Source: an uncultured Oscillospiraceae bacterium (GTDB lineage Bacteria > Bacillota > Clostridia > Oscillospirales > Oscillospiraceae). Taken from it: a stretch of 19,563 nt of DNA. Under the pieces are notes generated by a model that did no database searches, was not told the DNA's origin, and saw only the letters and a program-made list of their open reading frames with translations. The stretch covers positions 1 through 19,563 of the forward strand of contig CAAFMG010000166.1 in assembly GCA_900763965.1 (NCBI GenBank). Reading direction: 5' to 3'. The position numbers and the translations under genes are program-made. How positions within the stretch are numbered: the stretch's first letter is position 1; the number at the start of each line of letters is the position of its first letter. This document shows, one piece after another, positions 1 through 6,662 of the stretch.

Positions 1-119
1 GGTCATTGGCAGGTCAAAACCGATCTGTCCACATTTTGTTATCCTGCAAAACGCCCCCTTCGTTAAAGTGGGCCAGCCATGTGCCCTTGCCATATTATCA
101 TTGAATCCTATAAAAGCCC

Positions 120-149
120 AAGCCGGTAGTCCGAAAGGGCTTCCGGCTT
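120..149. terminator. GNRA-capped hairpin, possible terminator
   Basis: AAGCCGG (120-126) pairs with CCGGCTT (143-149), and the inner AGTCC/GGGCT pairs extend the stem to a GAAA tetraloop (133-136). One T-T mismatch interrupts it. There is no T-run on the plus strand. On the minus strand the stem is followed by GGGCTTTTATA, so termination of leftward transcription is the better guess. It could also be another structured element. Confidence 0.35.
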
Positions 150-212
150 TGACTGCGGCTCCTGGGGCTTGCTGCGGCTGTTTCCCATGGGGTAAACAGG
201 GAAAGGCTTTGG

Positions 213-232
213 AAAAAGGGGGATCCCTTTTT
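213..232. terminator. Symmetric A/T-flanked hairpin, probable bidirectional terminator
   Basis: AAAAAGGG (213-220) and CCCTTTTT (225-232) form an 8-bp perfect stem around a GGAT loop. The A-run before and T-run after are typical of a terminator that works in either direction, and the position suits the end of a gene lying left of the window. The GC part of the stem is only 3 bp, so it is weak. Confidence 0.4.
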
Positions 233-311
233 GCTCCTGAGAAGATGTAACATTTCATCCACATTTTCCCTGGGAAAATCTGCTATACTGAAACAAAAAG
301 GAGGTAAGTCC

Positions 312-533
312 ATGGAAATTTTGCTGGTGATCTTCTTCTTGTGGCTGTCGTTCAAATTCTTGGGGCTGGCCTTTCGGATGGCCTGGTGCGTTGCCAAGGT
401 GGCGGCATCGGTTCTGTTTGCCCTGGCGGTTCCCCTGCTGGTGCTGTGCCTGGTCTTTGCCGGGGGTATCGCCCTGATGCTTCCGCTGGCCATGATCGGC
501 CTTGCGGTGGGGCTTCTGAAGGCCTGCGTATAG
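312..533 (+). CDS. Small hydrophobic membrane protein, unknown function
   Basis: A 73-residue protein, almost entirely hydrophobic. Two membrane helices are likely, at about residues 2-22 and 32-68; the second stretch is long enough to be two closely packed helices. A few basic residues (K15, R22, K29) lie in and near the linker, and the C-terminus is KACV. I chose the ATG at 312 because a strong AAGGAGGT site lies 5-6 bases before it; earlier in-frame starts have no such site. No motif points to a function. The next gene, a broken membrane protein, begins 39 bases later in the same direction with its own ribosome binding site, so the two were probably co-transcribed. Codon use and spacing make it a likely real gene. 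Confidence 0.6.
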   Translation: MEILLVIFFLWLSFKFLGLAFRMAWCVAKVAASVLFALAVPLLVLCLVFAGGIALMLPLAMIGLAVGLLKACV

Positions 534-572
534 CGGCAAAAGGGAACCATTCTGCGGATCGGAGGAGAGAAT

Positions 573-1006
573 ATGGAACCATACAGTGACCGTGTGACCC
601 GCTGCGGCGATGGGAAGTACCGCTGGGTGTATGAATACCCCATGCTGAAAATCCCACCATTCTGCTGACCGCCTTAACGCTTTTTCTCCTCTGCGGTTTG
701 GCCCCGGTGGGGATCGTGGTGCTGTCCAGCCTGAGCCGGGAGGGGATAAGCGCCCTGGTCAGCGGCTTGCAGGTATATGGGATCCTTGTCCTCATTGCCC
801 TTCCCTTGACCCTGATTTCCTACGGCATCCTGGCAATGAACTACGGCTGGACGTACATTGTGCTGTTTGAAATGGACGAAACCGGCATCACCCACCTCCA
901 GCAGCCCCGGCAGTTCCCAAAGACCCAGGGCTTTGCGATTGCCGCCCACTGCCCCCAGGCAAAGAAATCTGTAGCATTTGGTGCTTTTGCCAAAAGAAAT
1001 ACTTGA
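573..1006 (+). pseudogene. Frameshifted membrane protein gene, unknown function
   Basis: The ATG at 573 follows a good GGAGGAG site and opens a reading frame of 31 residues ending at TGA 666-668. The frame one base back then carries a hydrophobic protein without a stop to 1006. If one A is added to the AAAA run at 648-651, the join reads MLK-NPTILLTALTLF and the whole becomes one protein of about 145 residues. It has a polar N-terminus containing YRWVYEYP, two membrane helices (about residues 28-50 and 60-83) and a cytoplasmic-looking tail beginning VLFEMDETGITHLQQP. The tail ends in a non-descript basic stretch and the stop overlaps the promoter of the next operon. From memory, related Clostridia membrane proteins run longer, so the 3' end may be truncated too. 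A real pseudogene or a base-calling error in the A-run are both possible. Confidence 0.65.
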
Positions 1007-1030
1007 CATTTTGCCTTTGTTAGATATAAT
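1003..1030 (+). promoter_or_regulatory. Full-consensus SigA promoter of the nitrogenase-like operon
   Basis: TTGACA (1003-1008) and TATAAT (1025-1030) are both perfect matches to the housekeeping sigma factor consensus, separated by 16 bases. Transcription should start near 1036-1038. The minus-35 box overlaps the stop codon of the preceding broken gene. A promoter this strong ahead of a leader with a terminator suggests control by premature termination rather than at initiation. Confidence 0.85.
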
Positions 1031-1036
1031 GTCCTT

Positions 1037-1193
1037 AGAAACCGATCTGACGCCGAAATTACGCATTGAGGGGAAAGATACCGCTTCCGAACAAAATTCC
1101 AGGCCCCGGATGGGGTTACTATGTATTTTTTGGGAAAGCTGCATCTTTTCAGATGCAGCTTTCTTTTTATGTTAACCTTAGGAGGAAATGAAA
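1037..1193 (+). promoter_or_regulatory. Long 5' leader with intrinsic terminator: candidate riboswitch or attenuator of unassigned class
   Basis: About 157 bases separate the predicted transcription start from the first operon gene. The leader has a small CCCC-GGAT-GGGG hairpin (about 1104-1115), an upstream segment able to form a bulged GGAAAG/CTTCC stem (about 1072-1087), and then a perfect terminator (1134-1170) 24 bases before the start codon. Unless antitermination occurs, the operon should be silenced, so this leader probably senses something. I could not match it to a riboswitch class that I know well (FMN, TPP, cobalamin, SAM, T-box, M-box, fluoride and NiCo considered by eye). The ligand is unknown; a metal or cofactor related to the operon product is a reasonable guess. 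Confidence 0.6.
1134..1170 (+). terminator. Perfect intrinsic terminator in the operon leader
   Basis: GAAAGCTGCATCT (1134-1146) and AGATGCAGCTTTC (1151-1163) form a 13-bp perfect stem with a TTTC loop, followed by TTTTTAT. It lies between the promoter at 1003-1030 and the ribosome binding site AGGAGG at 1180-1185, so it ends transcription before the operon. Confidence 0.85.
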
Positions 1194-1436
1194 ATGGAAA
1201 CCAGAGTGGCTGTTATCAGCATCATTATTGAGGATCCCAACGCCGTACAGGCGGTCAACGAGATCCTCCACGAGTTCAGCGAATACATCATCGGCCGGAT
1301 GGGGATCCCCTACCGGCAGAAGAAGATCAGCATCATCTCCATTGCGGTGGATGCCCCCCAGGAGAAGATCAGCGCCCTGTCCGGCAAGATCGGCAGACTT
1401 TCCGGGGTGACGGCAAAGGCGGCTTACTCCAAATGA
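1194..1436 (+). CDS. TM1266-type putative iron-only hydrogenase system regulator
   Basis: An 80-residue single-domain protein with the alternating strand/helix pattern of an ACT-like ferredoxin fold. The family, named after Thermotoga TM1266, is known from its association with [FeFe]-hydrogenase maturation genes; its biochemical role is not established. The conserved block GRMGIPYR is at residues 34-41. The ATG at 1194 is preferred over the one at 1188, because AGGAGG (1180-1185) is 8 bases from the former and only 2 from the latter. It is the first gene after the leader terminator, and its stop overlaps the permease start (ATGA), so the two are translationally coupled. A second copy of the same domain is fused to the ATPase two genes downstream. 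It lacks any DNA-binding domain, so if it regulates, it more likely acts on a protein or small ligand. Confidence 0.85.
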   Translation: METRVAVISIIIEDPNAVQAVNEILHEFSEYIIGRMGIPYRQKKISIISIAVDAPQEKISALSGKIGRLSGVTAKAAYSK

Positions 1437-2455
1437 TGACATCAGGAAGAACCGGAAAGCTCTCCCTCGGCTGGTGCCTGATCCTGGCGGTGCTGCCCTT
1501 GGTCACCGCTCTGGCGGCCCTGGGCATCGGACGGATCTGGATCCCGCCCAGGGATGTGTTCACTGCCATTGAGGAGGTATTCACCGGGGCCAACACCCTG
1601 CCTGTTCTGACCCGGATGACCCTTTGGAAGCTGCGCCTGCCCAGGATCCTGCTGGCGGCCCTGGTGGGGGCCGGACTGTCCACCGCAGGCTGTGCCTTTC
1701 AGAGCCTGTTTGCCAATCCCCTGGCCACCCCGGATATCCTGGGCGTTGCCAGCGGTGCCTGCTTCGGTGCGGCGTTGGGGCTGCTGCTGGGGCTGGGTCT
1801 GCTGGGGGTGCAGCTGGCGGCCCTGGTGATGGGCGGCGTGGCAGTGGCGCTGACCTTTTTGGCAGGCTCGGGAAAAAACAGGGGCCTGAGCACCATCGTC
1901 CTGTCAGGCATTATGATGGGCTCTTTGTTCTCGGCCCTGGTGTCCCTGGTGAAGTTTGCAGCCGATGAGGAATCCCAGCTGCCTGCCATTACCTACTGGC
2001 TGATGGGCAGTCTCAGCAGTGCCGCCTACGGCACCCTGGCTCTGGGGGCACCGCCCATTGTGATGGGCATTGCCATTTTGTTCCTGCTGCGCTGGCGGAT
2101 GAACCTGCTGCCCCTGAGTGAGGACGAGGCCCGCTCCTCCGGTGTGAACATCCGGCAGCTGCGCGCCGTTACCGTGGTCTGCGCCACCATGATCACCGCC
2201 TCCTGTGTGTCCATGTGCGGTCAGGTGGGCTGGGTGGGTCTGCTGATTCCCCACATCTGCCGGATGAAATTTGGCAGCAACCACCTGTCCCTGCTGCCCG
2301 CCGCCATCAGCCTGGGGGCCTGCTTTATGATTCTGGTGGATACCGCCGCCCGGAGTGTCAGTGCCCAGGAGATCCCGGTGTCCATCCTCACCGCCATCAT
2401 CGGCGCGCCCTTCTTTATTCTGCTGATGCGCAAGACAGGAGGGTGGAGCCTGTGA
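1433..2455 (+). CDS. FecCD/BtuC-family ABC importer permease
   Basis: A 340-residue polytopic membrane protein of the type II importer permeases that carry siderophores, haem, cobalamin or other metal chelates. Visible family marks are the stretch LPRILLAALVGAGLS (residues 69-83), followed by the AG..FQ..FANPLATPDILG block (85-104), and the coupling-helix region with GWVGLLIPHICR near residue 265. About nine to ten membrane helices are expected and the length is normal. The ATG at 1433 overlaps the stop of the preceding gene as ATGA. The family alone does not reveal the substrate. Its ATPase partner follows directly, and its substrate-binding lipoprotein lies at 7803-8960, on the far side of the nitrogenase-like genes. 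This arrangement suggests that the imported compound and the nitrogenase-like enzyme belong to one pathway. Confidence 0.9.
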   Translation: MMTSGRTGKLSLGWCLILAVLPLVTALAALGIGRIWIPPRDVFTAIEEVFTGANTLPVLTRMTLWKLRLPRILLAALVGAGLSTAGCAFQSLFANPLATPDILGVASGACFGAALGLLLGLGLLGVQLAALVMGGVAVALTFLAGSGKNRGLSTIVLSGIMMGSLFSALVSLVKFAADEESQLPAITYWLMGSLSSAAYGTLALGAPPIVMGIAILFLLRWRMNLLPLSEDEARSSGVNIRQLRAVTVVCATMITASCVSMCGQVGWVGLLIPHICRMKFGSNHLSLLPAAISLGACFMILVDTAARSVSAQEIPVSILTAIIGAPFFILLMRKTGGWSL

Positions 2456-3534
2456 ATCTGACGGTGCAAAACGGAACCTACTACTATCATAAGGATACCC
2501 CGGTGTTTCGGGATATCAACTTCAGTGTGGATGCCGGGGAGATTTTGGCCATTCTCGGCCCCAACGGTGCGGGAAAGACCACCATGCTGCGCTGCATCAC
2601 CGGTATGCTGCGCTGGCGCTCCGGGGACAGTCTGCTGGACGGGGAGGCCATCCGCACCATGCCGGTGCAGAAGCTGTGGCGGAAAATGGCCTACGTTCCC
2701 CAGGCAAAATCCGTATCCTCTGCCTACACCGCCTTTGAAACGGTGCTGCTGGGCAGAAGCAGCCGATTAAATGCCTTTTCCTCCCCCAAGAAGGCGGATC
2801 TGGAACAGGCGCAGCAGGCTATGGCCATGCTGGGTATCGAACAGCTGGCAGACAAAAAATGCACCGCCATCAGCGGCGGCGAGCTGCAAATGGTACTCAT
2901 CGCCCGGGCCCTGGCCTCAGAGCCCCAGGTGCTGATCCTGGACGAGCCGGAATCCAACCTGGATTTCAAAAATCAGCTGGTGGTGCTGGATGCCATCTCC
3001 CGGCTGGCCCAACAGGGCATGGCCTGTGTGTTCAACACCCATTACCCTGCCCACGCCCTTCAGCGGGCGGACAAATCCCTGATCCTGTCCCGGGGCGGCG
3101 ATTATGTCTTTGGCAGCACCCCCAGGGTGGTCACCCAGGAGAACATCCGCCGGGCCTTTGGGGTGGAGACGGTGATCGGTCAGGTGGAGACCCCCGGCAA
3201 CATCCTGCCCAGCGTTGTCCCCCTGCAAATCGCCGGGCAGGAGCCTCAGCCGGAGGAAAACCCCGACCAGCGGGCCATTGCCACGGTGACCATCATCGCC
3301 CCCTCCAACGAAATGGCAGGACAGATCAACGATCTGCTGCATACCTACAGCGATATGCTGGTGGGGCGCATGGGAATGCCCTACCGGGAGTGCGGCCTGT
3401 ATCTCATCACCGTCACCCTGGACGGCAGCCGGGAGCGGATCGCCCAACTGACCCACCGGCTGAACATCCTGCCGGATATCAGCGTGAAAACCACCTTCGC
3501 CAAGGGGTGCGTTTTCGGAAAGGAGGCGCCATGA
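2452..3534 (+). CDS. ABC importer ATPase fused to a C-terminal TM1266-type domain
   Basis: A 360-residue protein starting at GTG 2452, which overlaps the permease stop (GTGA); AGGAGG lies 8 bases upstream. Residues 1-250 are a FecE/BtuD-type ATPase with Walker A GPNGAGKT (36-43), Q-loop Q84, signature SGGEL (141-145), Walker B LILDEP (161-166) and switch histidine H197 in NTHYP. After a Pro/Glu-rich linker (about 255-273), residues 275-352 are a TM1266-type domain with the block GRMGMPYR (305-312), clearly related to the free protein encoded at 1194-1436. FecE-type ATPases normally end near 250-260 residues, so the extra domain is unusual. It could gate transport in response to a ligand or to the free paralogue. 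No stop or frameshift separates the two parts, so the fusion is genuine in this sequence. Confidence 0.9.
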   Translation: MNLTVQNGTYYYHKDTPVFRDINFSVDAGEILAILGPNGAGKTTMLRCITGMLRWRSGDSLLDGEAIRTMPVQKLWRKMAYVPQAKSVSSAYTAFETVLLGRSSRLNAFSSPKKADLEQAQQAMAMLGIEQLADKKCTAISGGELQMVLIARALASEPQVLILDEPESNLDFKNQLVVLDAISRLAQQGMACVFNTHYPAHALQRADKSLILSRGGDYVFGSTPRVVTQENIRRAFGVETVIGQVETPGNILPSVVPLQIAGQEPQPEENPDQRAIATVTIIAPSNEMAGQINDLLHTYSDMLVGRMGMPYRECGLYLITVTLDGSRERIAQLTHRLNILPDISVKTTFAKGCVFGKEAP

Positions 3535-4589
3535 CAAATTCCGAATTGTTAGACCTGCTGCGGCAGGAACACAGGCTGTCCCCGGAGCAGTGGGAGCAGC
3601 TCTTTGCTACCTATACCCCGGCCGACGTGGAAGCTGCCATGGCCATGGCCCGGGATATCGCCCTGGGCTGGTTTGGACGGAAGATCTACTTCCGGGGGAT
3701 TGTGGAATTTACCAACTACTGCAAAAACGATTGCCGTTACTGCGGCATCCGGTGCAGCAACCACAGCCTGTCCCGGTACCGGCTGACCCAGGAGGATATT
3801 CTCACCTGCTGCCGGGAGGGCTACCGGGCAGGTTTTCGCACCTTCGTACTGCAAGGGGGCGAGGATGGCTGGTTTGACGATGAAAAAATGTGTACGCTGA
3901 TCCGTACCATCAAGCAGACCTATCCCGACTGCGCCGTGACTCTGTCCCTGGGGGAGCGGAGCCGGGCGTCCTATCAGGCCATGTTTGATGCCGGAGCCGA
4001 CCGATACCTTCTGCGCCATGAGACGGCAGACCCGGTTCACTACGCCCTGCTTCACCCGGCCCGGCAGACCCTGGAAAACCGGATGCGGTGCCTTGCCGAG
4101 CTGAAACAGATCGGCTACCAGACCGGCTGCGGCATGATGATCGGCTCCCCCGGCCAGACCCCCAAGACCCTGGCCCGGGATATGGTATTTTTGCAGGAAT
4201 TCGACCCGCAGATGGTGGGTGTCGGCCCCTTCCTGCCCCATGGGGACACCCCCTTCCGGGATCAGCCGGGGGGCAGCGTGGAGCTGACTCTGTTTGTGCT
4301 GGCCCTGTGCCGCATCACCCTTCCCCGGGTGCTGCTGCCCTCCACCACCGCACTGGGAACCGCCCGGCAGGACGGACGGATCCAGGGCGTCCTGGCAGGG
4401 TGCAATGTGATCATGCCCAACCTGTCTCCGGCAGCGGTTCGGAAAAAATATATGCTCTATGACAACAAATCCGGCACTGACCTGACGGCTGCGCAGGGGA
4501 TCGACCTTCTGCGCCGACAGATGGAGCAGATTGGCTATCAGGTAGTCGTTGGCCGGGGCGACTTCGGAAAGGAAGAAAACCATGATTAA
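3531..4589 (+). CDS. hydE: HydE-like radical SAM enzyme
   Basis: A 352-residue radical SAM protein. HydE takes part in making the diiron centre of [FeFe]-hydrogenase, acting on the HydG-made Fe(CO)2(CN)-cysteine synthon. The 4Fe-4S motif is C64-x3-C68-x2-C71, followed by G72 and a further cysteine, C75. Typical HydE segments are visible: YLLRHETAD (about 166-174), GYQTGCGMMIGSPGQT, VGPFLPHGDTP and NVIMPNLSP. The accessory cysteine cluster that some HydE proteins carry in the C-terminal third is absent. The ATG at 3531 overlaps the ATPase stop and follows AGGAGG (3521-3526). It ends 8 bases inside the NifH-like gene. A paralogue with a changed substrate is possible, because no hydG or hydrogenase gene is nearby. 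Confidence 0.85.
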   Translation: MTNSELLDLLRQEHRLSPEQWEQLFATYTPADVEAAMAMARDIALGWFGRKIYFRGIVEFTNYCKNDCRYCGIRCSNHSLSRYRLTQEDILTCCREGYRAGFRTFVLQGGEDGWFDDEKMCTLIRTIKQTYPDCAVTLSLGERSRASYQAMFDAGADRYLLRHETADPVHYALLHPARQTLENRMRCLAELKQIGYQTGCGMMIGSPGQTPKTLARDMVFLQEFDPQMVGVGPFLPHGDTPFRDQPGGSVELTLFVLALCRITLPRVLLPSTTALGTARQDGRIQGVLAGCNVIMPNLSPAAVRKKYMLYDNKSGTDLTAAQGIDLLRRQMEQIGYQVVVGRGDFGKEENHD

Positions 4590-5346
4590 ACTGGCAGTTT
4601 ACGGAAAAGGCGGCATTGGCAAATCCACCACGGTGTCCAATCTCTCCGCCGCTCTGAGTGATATGGGCTGTCGGGTGATGCAGATTGGCTGTGACCCCAA
4701 GGCGGACTCCACCGTGAGCCTCCATGGGGAACAGACGGTGACCACCGTGCTGGATCTGGTGCGCACCCGGAAAAACGACTTTACTTTGGAAGATATGGTG
4801 CACATCGGCTACGGCGGGGTGATCTGCGTGGAGGCCGGCGGCCCCACCCCCGGTCTGGGCTGCGCCGGACGGGGCATCATTGCCGCTCTGGAAAAGCTGG
4901 CGGAAAAGGGTGCCTACGAAACATACCGGCCGGATGTGGTGATTTATGATGTGCTGGGAGACGTGGTCTGCGGCGGCTTCTCCATGCCCATGCGTGGGGG
5001 CTACGCCGATAAGGTTTTTGTCATCACCTCCGGAGAGAATATGGCCCTCCACGCCGCCGCCAACATTGCCATGGCCATTGACGGCTTCCAGGATCGGGGC
5101 TATGCCCAGCTGGGAGGCATCATCCTCAACCGCCGCAATGTGAAAAACGAGGAGGAAAAGGTGCAGGAGCTGGCCCAGGATATCCACAGCCGGGTCATTG
5201 CCGCCCTTAGCCGCAGCGATACGGTGCAGGAAGCGGAGGATCAGGGTAAAACCGTCATTGAGGCATTCCCGGACAGCCCCATGGCCCAGGAGTACCGGGC
5301 CCTTGCCAGGACTCTGCTGGAGATCTGCGGGGTGGAGCCATGCTGA
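4582..5346 (+). CDS. NifH-like (nitrogenase iron protein family) reductase
   Basis: A 254-residue P-loop ATPase of the NifH/BchL/CfbC family. Such proteins are dimers that hold one 4Fe-4S cluster between subunits and pass electrons to a component 1 partner when ATP is hydrolysed. Walker A is GKGGIGKST (8-16). The switch region starts at D38-P-K, and both cluster cysteines are present: C94 in GLGCAGRG and C130 in VVCGGFSMPMR. The arginine that is ADP-ribosylated in some NifH proteins is conserved (R97). It is slightly shorter than true NifH (about 270-300). The ATG at 4582 overlaps hydE by 8 bases, and its own end overlaps the next gene by 7. The partner subunits directly follow. Which group of the family it belongs to cannot be decided without a tree; the absence of nifB, nifE and nifN argues against classical nitrogen fixation. 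Confidence 0.9.
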   Translation: MIKLAVYGKGGIGKSTTVSNLSAALSDMGCRVMQIGCDPKADSTVSLHGEQTVTTVLDLVRTRKNDFTLEDMVHIGYGGVICVEAGGPTPGLGCAGRGIIAALEKLAEKGAYETYRPDVVIYDVLGDVVCGGFSMPMRGGYADKVFVITSGENMALHAAANIAMAIDGFQDRGYAQLGGIILNRRNVKNEEEKVQELAQDIHSRVIAALSRSDTVQEAEDQGKTVIEAFPDSPMAQEYRALARTLLEICGVEPC

Positions 5347-6662
5347 AACCTGTCTGCGCACCCAAGCCCCAGGCGGGCATCCCCATTGGCAAAGCCGCCT
5401 ACCCCAATCCCTTTGCTTCCGGTCTGGAATACGCCGCACCGGCCCGGGGAACCTGGAACATCGTCCACACGGGGATGCTGATCCCCGAAGCCCACGAGAT
5501 CTTCGTCTGCGCCGCCAGCTGTCTGCGGGGCGTGGTGCTGACGGCGGCGGAAATGAACGCCCTGGATCGGTTCTCCACCGTGGAGATCCGGGAAAACAAC
5601 CTGCTGGATGGAGATCTGGAGGATCTGCTCATTGAGGGCGTGACGGACATTTTGCAGCGGCTGCCCCAGAAGCCCCCGGTGGTGCTGATCTATACCAGCT
5701 GTGTCCACCATTTTGCCGGTTGTGATCTGGAAATGATGTACCGGGTGCTGAAGCAGCGCTTCCCGGATATCGACTTTGCCGACTGCTACATGAACCCCAT
5801 TATGCGAAAAAGCGGCCTGACTCCGGATCAGCTGATGCGCAGCCGCCTGTATCTGCCTCTGCGCCCCCGGCCTGTGGATCCGGACAGCGTTGCCATTCTG
5901 GGAAACGACCTGCCCACCCGTCCGGACAGCGACCTGATGGAGCTGCTGGAGAAAAACGGCAAAAAGGTTCACGAGATCACCGATTGCAAGACATACGAAG
6001 AATATCAGCGCATGGCGGAAAGCGCATCCTATATCACCTACTATCCCGCTGCCGCCGCCGGAGGGGAGCTGCTGTCCCAGCGGCTGGGAGGAAAGCATTT
6101 GTATGTCCCCTTCAGCTTTGCCTATGAGGAGATTGAGGAAAGCTTCCGCACCCTGGCAGAATTCCTGGGGGTTCCTGCCCCGGATTTTGCAGGGAAGCGG
6201 GAAATCTGCGATGCAGCCCTCCGGGAGACTGCCGCACTTCTGGCAGATACCCCCATTGCCATTGATTACACCTTCTGCCCCCGTCCCCTGGGTCTTGCCA
6301 GACTCCTGCTGGATGCCGGGATGCAGGTGCGGCGGGTGTATCTGGACGGCATTTCCGGGGAGGAGGAAGGGGATTTCCGGTATCTGCAACAAGCCTATCC
6401 CAATCTGGAGCTGCTGCCCACCGTCCACCCGGCCATGCGGTTCTGCGCCGCCAAGGAACCGACAAACTATCTGGCCATCGGTCAGAAGGCCGCCTATTTT
6501 ACCAATACCAACCACTTTGTCAACGTGGTGGAGGGCGGCGGTATGCTGGGCTATGAGGCCGTGATCCAGACCCTTGCCTGGATCCGGGAAGCCTTCCGGC
6601 AGGAACAGGATATGCGGAATTTGATCCAATTAAAAGGAATGGGGTGCGGTTGCTGCGTATGA
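5340..6662 (+). CDS. Nitrogenase component 1-like subunit (NifD-type), function unknown
   Basis: A 440-residue protein of the oxidoreductase/nitrogenase component 1 family. Cysteines that may hold an Fe-S cluster at the subunit interface are C57 and C61 (FVCAASCLRG) and C121 and C128 (YTSCVHHFAGC), with C6 near the start. The motif YTSC is placed like the cluster-binding block near residue 154 of NifD. The block NVVEGGGMLGYEA near residue 400 is typical of the family's C-terminal third. The protein ends GCGCCV, an unusual cysteine-rich tail. I see no clear counterpart of the C275/H442 pair that binds FeMo-cofactor in NifD, so a FeMo-cofactor is not supported. The start overlaps the NifH-like gene by 7 bases and the end overlaps the next subunit as ATGA. 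It probably forms a complex with the subunit at 6659-7801, with the NifH-like protein as its electron donor. Confidence 0.85.
   Translation: MLKPVCAPKPQAGIPIGKAAYPNPFASGLEYAAPARGTWNIVHTGMLIPEAHEIFVCAASCLRGVVLTAAEMNALDRFSTVEIRENNLLDGDLEDLLIEGVTDILQRLPQKPPVVLIYTSCVHHFAGCDLEMMYRVLKQRFPDIDFADCYMNPIMRKSGLTPDQLMRSRLYLPLRPRPVDPDSVAILGNDLPTRPDSDLMELLEKNGKKVHEITDCKTYEEYQRMAESASYITYYPAAAAGGELLSQRLGGKHLYVPFSFAYEEIEESFRTLAEFLGVPAPDFAGKREICDAALRETAALLADTPIAIDYTFCPRPLGLARLLLDAGMQVRRVYLDGISGEEEGDFRYLQQAYPNLELLPTVHPAMRFCAAKEPTNYLAIGQKAAYFTNTNHFVNVVEGGGMLGYEAVIQTLAWIREAFRQEQDMRNLIQLKGMGCGCCV

Larger units (their letters stand above)
1..311. other. Non-coding stretch with two hairpins upstream of the first gene
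   Basis: I see no convincing coding region here. It holds two hairpins, listed separately, and a possible weak minus-10 element (TATACT, 284-289) without a good minus-35 box ahead of the small membrane protein gene. A strong ribosome binding site (AAGGAGGT, about 299-306) lies at its right end. The gene to the left is outside the window. Confidence 0.5.

Noticed and set aside
640..668. Programmed ribosomal frameshift in the broken membrane protein gene
   Set aside because: CTG-AAA-ATC is not a good slippery heptamer and no stimulatory structure is evident; a lost base in the A-run is simpler.
1109..1175. Short leader peptide (MGLLCIFWESCIF..., three cysteines) overlapping the leader terminator
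   Set aside because: A cysteine-sensing leader peptide would be attractive, but there is no ribosome binding site ahead of its ATG and the cysteine codons are not consecutive.
5241..6629. Long minus-strand open frames opposite the nitrogenase-like genes, and a similar one at 7782-9326
   Set aside because: These are shadows caused by high GC at third codon positions; their translations are rich in His, Gln and Gly with no family features.
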